From positions 148,117 through 212,116 of the forward strand of contig JAIQGK010000004.1 of assembly GCA_020072645.1 (NCBI GenBank): a stretch of 64,000 bases of DNA. Reading direction: 5' to 3'. Below the pieces are notes generated by a model that saw nothing but the letters and a program-made list of their open reading frames with translations, searched no databases and was not told the DNA's origin. The translations under genes were made by a program, and so were the position numbers. This DNA is from Terriglobia bacterium (GTDB lineage Bacteria; Acidobacteriota; Terriglobia; Terriglobales; Acidobacteriaceae). Shown here in pieces: positions 60,079-64,000 of this stretch. Each line of letters begins with the position of its first letter. Within the stretch, counting starts at the first letter, position 1.

Positions 60079-62073
60079 ATGCCTACTCGTATCCCTCTCC
60101 GAATCGCCATTGATAGCGGCGGCACTTTCACTGACTGCGTCTGGCTACAGGATTCCACGCTGCAAATCCTAAAAGTTTTTTCCACGCCCACTGATCCGTC
60201 CAGGTCGATTGCCGATGCCGTGAGCAAGATTGCCGGCGATGTGCAGGAGCTTGTTGTGCTGCACGGGACGACCGTGGGCACTAATACGCTTCTACAGCGC
60301 AAAGGCGCGCGCGTGGCTTTTGTAACAACCAAGGGATTTGAGGATTCCATCGAGATCGGCCGCCAGCATCGTCCCAAGCTGTACGACTTTTTCTTTGAGA
60401 AGGACCCCGCGCTCTCGCCGGCTGAGCTGCGCTTTGGCGTCGATGAACGCATATCAGCCGAAGGCGCAATACTGCGCGCGCCTACCGCCGCCTCGTTAAA
60501 CGCTCTGGCCGCGCAGATCGCAGCCCAAAAGCCCCAGGCCATCGCTCTCTCGTTGTTGTTTTCATTCGCGAATCCGGAGAATGAAAAATCAGTAGTAGAC
60601 GCGCTGGCCGGTCTCGATCTTCCGCTCTCCGTCTCTCATCAGATCTTGCCTGAGTTTCGCGAGTATGAACGCGCCAGCACGGTGCTTGTGAATGCGTATT
60701 TGCAGCCGGTAATGCAGAGTTATTTGCAAAAACTTCAGGAGCAGGCAGGAAGCAGACGTGACGCGCGCATCTTCGTGATGCAATCCAGCGGCGGCATCAC
60801 TGCGCTGGCTACTGCGGCGGGGCAGCCGGTACGAACCGTGCTTTCAGGGCCTGCGGGCGGCATTGTGGGCGCGGCCGCCGTGGCCAAGCGCAGCGGATTT
60901 GACCGCATCATCACCTTTGATATGGGCGGCACATCTTCTGACGTTGCGCTGATTGACGGCCAGCCCACCACAACCAATGAAGCCGACGTCGCTGGACTTC
61001 CTGTGCGCGTGCCGGTGCTCGATATTCACACAGTGGGCGCGGGCGGTGGATCGCTGGCGCGCTTTGATGCCGGTGGCGCTTTGCGTGTGGGCCCTGAATC
61101 TGCGGGCGCCGATCCGGGGCCAATCTGTTATGGCAAGGGCGAACGCCCTACCGTGACTGACGCCAACCTTTTGCTTGGCCGCCTGCCTGCCGACCAGTTT
61201 CTTGGCGGCGACTTTCAACTCGACCTGCCGCGCACGCAAAAGCTCGTCGCGCAGTGGCTCAGGAAAAATCACAGCAATCTTTCTCCGGAAGAGTTTGCCG
61301 CCGGGGTGGTGCGGATCGTCAACGCCAATATGGAAAAAGCGATTCGTGTGGTTTCGATTGAGCGCGGGCATGATCCACGGCAGTTTTCTCTGGTTGCCTT
61401 CGGCGGCGCGGGAGCGATGCATGCCTGTGAGCTGGCGCATGCTTTACGGATTCCGCGCGTGATTGTCCCTGCGTATCCCGGCGCGCTCTCAGCGCTGGGG
61501 ATTTTGATCAGCGACGTGGTGAAAGACCATTCCCGGACAATCCTGCTGCGCGTAGCGCCCGGCGCAGCTTTTTCTACGCGGCTCGATCCCATTTTTGCCG
61601 AACTCAAGCGCAACATCGCAGCCGAGCTGAAGAAAGAAGACTGGCAGGGAAGAGCGGTGTTTGAGCCGAGCTGTGACATTCGCTATCGTGGCCAGGGATA
61701 TGAACTGAACTTGCCATACAGCGCCAACGTGCTCAAGCGGTTCCATGCGGAGCACAAGCGACGCTATGGTTACAGCAGCCCGGAGCGCGATCTGGAGATC
61801 GTAACGGTTCGCATGAGGGGGCGCGTGGCTTCGCCGGAAAAACTTTCGTGGCTAAAGATCCGTGAAGAACAGGGCAGGCTTAAAGCTTCCAGTCAGATGG
61901 TCCACTTTGCCGGACGGCGCTACATGACCCAGATCATCCCGCGATCTGAAGTCCGGCAGGGCAGGCGTTATCGCGGGCCGGCGATTATCACCGAATACAG
62001 CGCGACCACGGTAGTTCCACCCGGCCTGAAATATCAAAAAGACCGGGCAGGAAACCTGTTGATTGAACTGTAA
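60079..62073 (+). CDS. Hydantoinase/oxoprolinase subunit A (HyuA-like)
   Basis: A 664-residue ATP-dependent hydrolase of cyclic amides. The N-terminal hydantoinase_A N domain has RIAIDSGGTFTDCVW near 9 and VVLHGTTVGTNTLLQRKG near 60. The central ATPase-like half has FDMGGTSSDVALID near 281, and HTVGAGGGSLARFDAGGALRVGPESAGADPGP near 310, with SIERGHDPRQFSLVAFGGAGAMHACELA near 434. Normally paired with HyuB; none follows here. A HyuA/B fusion is excluded by length. 5-Oxoprolinase, hydantoinase or acetone carboxylase beta-like roles cannot be distinguished. Confidence 0.88.
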   Translation: MPTRIPLRIAIDSGGTFTDCVWLQDSTLQILKVFSTPTDPSRSIADAVSKIAGDVQELVVLHGTTVGTNTLLQRKGARVAFVTTKGFEDSIEIGRQHRPKLYDFFFEKDPALSPAELRFGVDERISAEGAILRAPTAASLNALAAQIAAQKPQAIALSLLFSFANPENEKSVVDALAGLDLPLSVSHQILPEFREYERASTVLVNAYLQPVMQSYLQKLQEQAGSRRDARIFVMQSSGGITALATAAGQPVRTVLSGPAGGIVGAAAVAKRSGFDRIITFDMGGTSSDVALIDGQPTTTNEADVAGLPVRVPVLDIHTVGAGGGSLARFDAGGALRVGPESAGADPGPICYGKGERPTVTDANLLLGRLPADQFLGGDFQLDLPRTQKLVAQWLRKNHSNLSPEEFAAGVVRIVNANMEKAIRVVSIERGHDPRQFSLVAFGGAGAMHACELAHALRIPRVIVPAYPGALSALGILISDVVKDHSRTILLRVAPGAAFSTRLDPIFAELKRNIAAELKKEDWQGRAVFEPSCDIRYRGQGYELNLPYSANVLKRFHAEHKRRYGYSSPERDLEIVTVRMRGRVASPEKLSWLKIREEQGRLKASSQMVHFAGRRYMTQIIPRSEVRQGRRYRGPAIITEYSATTVVPPGLKYQKDRAGNLLIEL

Positions 62074-62078
62074 CAGCG

Positions 62079-62273
62079 TTAGCGTCCGCGCGAAGATTTC
62101 CTGGCGGCGGTGCGTGTAGTGTGGGTTGGAGTCTGCCGCGTGGGCGTGCCTGACTTCTTCTGCGGATTGCTTTGTTCCGAGGCCTTTTTGGCCCACATCT
62201 TTTCCAGCTCGCGCATGTTTTTGGTTTTCATGCCCATAAGAATGCCATAAGCAGGCCGCATATGGCGAGTCAC
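62079..62273 (-). CDS. Small basic hypothetical protein
   Basis: A frame of 64 codons (50 if it starts at ATG 62231, MKTKNMRELEKMWAKK) with a Lys/Arg/Thr/Ser-rich tail (SSRGR). It has no recognisable domain. It lies tail-to-tail with the HyuA gene, 5 bp apart. No strong ribosome site is seen, so it is only probably real. Confidence 0.4.
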   Translation of the reverse strand: MTRHMRPAYGILMGMKTKNMRELEKMWAKKASEQSNPQKKSGTPTRQTPTHTTRTAARKSSRGR

Positions 62274-62312
62274 TTTGGTGATACGCCGCGCTTTGCGCTT
62301 TTACACCAAACA

Positions 62313-62342
62313 AAAAGGAGCGCCCCTAAGAACGCCCCTTTT
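62313..62342 (-). terminator. Terminator after csbD
   Basis: AAAAGGAGCG and CGCCCCTTTT form a 10-bp stem with one mismatch around a 10-base loop, followed by T-rich sequence on the minus strand. It lies 19 bp after the csbD stop. It could also serve plus-strand transcription. Confidence 0.7.
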
Positions 62343-62361
62343 GTTGCAGCAGCTATTGGAG

Positions 62362-62604
62362 CTACGCCACGTCTTTATCGCGCTCAAGGCGTTCTTCGTC
62401 ATGCTCGATCTTGGTTTCGTTTAGCTTGTCGGCGGCGTCGCGCACGGCATCTTTGGTTTTGCCGACGGCGTTGCGGGCCTTGCCTTCAGCCTGTTTCGCC
62501 AGACCCTCGGCCTGGGCCTTATCGTTGCCGGTCCACTCGCCTACCTGGCGCTCAACGCGACCTGCAACGTCTTCAGCTTTCCCTTTAATGCGTTCCTTAT
62601 CCAT
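62362..62604 (-). CDS. CsbD-family stress protein
   Basis: An 80-residue, highly charged, Gly/Ala/Lys-rich helical protein. MDKERIKGKAEDVAGRVERQVGEWTGNDKAQAEGLAKQ is the CsbD family signature. CsbD-like proteins are induced by general stress and often by envelope or osmotic stress. Free-standing with its own terminator. The DUF5670 small membrane gene lies about 160 bp upstream on the same strand. Confidence 0.9.
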   Translation of the reverse strand: MDKERIKGKAEDVAGRVERQVGEWTGNDKAQAEGLAKQAEGKARNAVGKTKDAVRDAADKLNETKIEHDEERLERDKDVA

Positions 62605-62764
62605 AAAATAAACCCCTTCCCTTGAGTTGGTTGTTCCTGCTATTGATGTCTTACGGGCAGCAAGGCAAACGCGTGCCTGCCGGTCCGTGGTTGCAAATAT
62701 GTCCGAGGAGTTGCTCGGGTTGAAGTGCCTGCGGCTTGCCTGAACGGGCTTTGCCTGAAAAGGC

Positions 62765-62917
62765 CTAGACCGCGGCGCGTCTGCCGGTGATCAACTGGAA
62801 TACCAGCGCGATCACAGCCAGCACCAGAAGTATGTGGATAAATCCACCCATGGTGTAGCTGCTAACCACTCCCAACAGCCAGAGAACAAGCAAAACTACA
62901 AATAGAGTCCAAAGCAT
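62765..62917 (-). CDS. DUF5670/lmo0937-family small membrane protein
   Basis: A 50-residue membrane microprotein, too short for ordinary gene calls. It reads MLWTLFVVLLVLWLLGVVSS, a short loop (YTMGGFIH), a second hydrophobic helix (ILLVLAVIALVFQLI) and a short basic tail (TGRRAAV). A GAGGG ribosome site precedes the ATG. The two-helix hairpin and the WLLG and GGFIH pattern match the lmo0937 family. Its proximity to csbD suggests a shared stress response. Confidence 0.85.
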   Translation of the reverse strand: MLWTLFVVLLVLWLLGVVSSYTMGGFIHILLVLAVIALVFQLITGRRAAV

Positions 62918-63153
62918 GTCACCCTCACAAATACGTTTCTCGTCGGTTAACGTTTTCGTAAACCAGCTAACAATCTCGTCAATAGCTTGGAAGCTAATAG
63001 GGCTAAGGCGGTTGTAAAAAATCGAGAGCTGCTGGCGTGCGGGATGAGGAAACGGTTTGGCGTCAATGGATTAGCAGAGGGTATGGTAAAAGAGTCGTGG
63101 GAGAGCGAAGGAACCCCGATCATTTTGTCATAAAATAGATGCTGGTTACTGCC

Positions 63154-63384
63154 ATGGCTAATCCCACTATCACCATCCCGCTTGATCCCCAGACGGCGCA
63201 GGTGTACAACTCTGCGTCCGCAGAAGAGAAGCGCAAAATGCAAGCCCTTCTCAGCCTGTGGCTTCGCGAACTTGCGCGCAGCGAACAACGTTCCTTGCAG
63301 CAAATTCTCGACGAGGCAGGAAGCAAGGCGCAGGCTCGGGGACTTACGCCTGAGATGTTGGAGTCCCTGCTGAAAGGCGCATAA
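63154..63384 (+). CDS. Antitoxin-like protein of a PIN toxin pair
   Basis: A 76-residue protein, MANPTITIPLDPQTAQVYNS, AEEKRKMQALLSLWLREL and then QILDEAGSKAQARGL. This fits small DNA-binding or helical antitoxins that precede PIN-domain toxins. The TAA is immediately followed by the TTG start of the PIN gene, with no gap. Start at ATG 63154; an earlier in-frame ATG adds five residues. The family is not certain. Confidence 0.65.
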   Translation: MANPTITIPLDPQTAQVYNSASAEEKRKMQALLSLWLRELARSEQRSLQQILDEAGSKAQARGLTPEMLESLLKGA

Positions 63385-63800
63385 TTGCGCTGCGTCTTGG
63401 ATACAAATGTTCTTGTCAGCGCTTTGCTCGTGCCTGGTTCCAAGCCCCGGCAAGCTCTTGATCGGGCTTTTCGAGAGGGAAAAGTCCTGCTTTCATTTGC
63501 AACGCTCGCGGAACTCTATGATGTTTTGCATCGAAAACGGTTCCGCCGGTACATTGATGAAGAAGACGCTCGAAGTTTCGTAGCGGCTTGGCACGTGAGT
63601 CTGAGTGGATTGATGTGAGTATCTACACCAAGGTCTGCCGTGACCCAAAGGACGATAAGTTTCTTGAGGTCGCAGTGAGCGGTAAGGCAAATTATCTCAT
63701 CACCGGCGATGCAGATCTGCTGGTTCTTAATCCCTTTCAAGGTATTCGAATTCTTCTTCCGCAGGAGTTCCTGAATTTGGCATCGCCGCTGCCGCGCTAG
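63385..63800 (+). pseudogene. PIN-domain toxin gene split by a frameshift
   Basis: The first frame (63385-63618) begins RCVLDTNVLVSALLVPGSKP, the canonical PIN start, then LLSFATLAELYDVLHRKRF and DEEDARSFVAA. Around 63587-63588 the coding potential moves to another frame, which continues LARESEWIDVSIYTKVCRDPKDDKFLEVAVSGKANYLITGDADLLVLNPFQGI, the remainder of a PIN domain of the COG1569 type. Adding one base at 63587/63588 joins the parts into one protein with all acidic residues. It is thus a frameshifted toxin or a sequencing or assembly error. The TTG start abuts the antitoxin stop. Confidence 0.8.
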
Positions 63801-64000
63801 CGGCCAGTAGCAGGAAGCTGTATTGTTTTATCTGAGATTTGTCATTCGCTTGCGCTCAGGATTTCGGCAGCGGGCTCACCGCTGCGCTGAACGACTCAAA
63901 TTTGGAGCGAAGCGACAAGCCTCAAGGGCTGATGGCGAGGCCGACCACGCGCCGAGCCCGCCGCAGCAGGAGCGGAACGACTTTTGCTGACAGACGAAGT
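63801..64000. other. Window-end stretch without a recognised gene
   Basis: After the PIN gene the last 200 bases contain GCTTGCGCTCAGGATTTCGGC and GAGCGAAGCGACAAGCC motifs resembling degenerate members of the CTGAGCGAAGC repeat family. No complete gene is visible on either strand. Confidence 0.5.

Noticed and set aside
1-64000. CRISPR arrays, tRNA and rRNA genes
   Set aside because: No regularly spaced identical repeats, no tRNA-like T-arm signatures and no rRNA blocks were noticed by eye; a tRNAscan or Rfam run would be the proper check.

Overview
The window looks like chromosomal DNA of a free-living, respiring Gram-negative bacterium, most likely an acidobacterium (Terriglobia/Koribacter-like). 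The inference rests on gene content: a sortilin/VPS10-type beta-propeller, a TonB receptor with an N-terminal carboxypeptidase-like domain, many secreted YVTN propellers, a fused homocysteine methyltransferase/MetF, an ECF sigma next to a zinc-finger anti-sigma fusion, and many dispersed intergenic repeats. No rRNA, tRNA, phage or CRISPR array was seen. Genus and species cannot be read from the sequence alone.

Layout. 1-1.1 kb: the N-terminal two thirds of eutB, read in frame through an inserted 190-bp inverted-repeat element. 1.3-4.0 kb: a degenerate receiver protein, a family 5 uracil-DNA glycosylase and a secreted TPR protein. 4.1-10.9 kb: a MITE-like repeat, then a minus-strand run VPS10 propeller > DHH phosphoesterase > membrane protein > membrane-anchored metallophosphoesterase. 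11.1-17.8 kb: the most unusual region. It holds an ECF sigma factor, a 1239-residue protein joining two zinc anti-sigma motifs, one membrane span, TPR repeats and a CHAT (caspase-like) protease, a Cys-rich Tat-type secreted protein, a lipoprotein with a second caspase-like His/Cys pair, and a truncated signal-peptide ORF at the right edge. The last genes are visibly AT-richer than their surroundings.

17.7-25.9 kb: metabolic and envelope genes (YdjM-like hydrolase, propeller, membrane-tethered Clp-N protein, MacB-type ABC exporter, esterase, VKOR, DUF302, alpha/beta hydrolase). 26-28.6 kb: cytochrome bd oxidase (cydAB) with a perfect Crp/Fnr-type palindrome upstream. 28.6-43 kb: an envelope and probable metal or toxicant handling region (YVTN protein, TauE, Tat-hemerythrin, Met/His-rich outer-membrane protein, two small Cys/His-rich secreted proteins, a TolC-HlyD-RND efflux system, a TonB receptor and an SGNH lipase broken by one stop codon). 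42.9-46.5 kb: a bufferin-type RiPP operon (precursor, DUF692/MNIO enzyme, DUF2063 partner, DoxX) ending in a secreted HExxH protease, with an attenuator-like element after the precursor gene.

46.8-53 kb: ispA, a receiver protein, xseB, a DUF4440 protein, a fused MetH-N/MetF enzyme and a propeller lipoprotein, with dispersed repeats between them. 53-54.6 kb: a repeat cluster in which a GIY-YIG nuclease gene lies between two long direct repeats. 54.6-64 kb: penicillin acylase, Fur with its operator, a PAS-only protein, a GNAT enzyme, an orphan HyuA, the stress genes csbD and a DUF5670 microprotein, and a VapBC-like pair whose PIN toxin is frameshifted.
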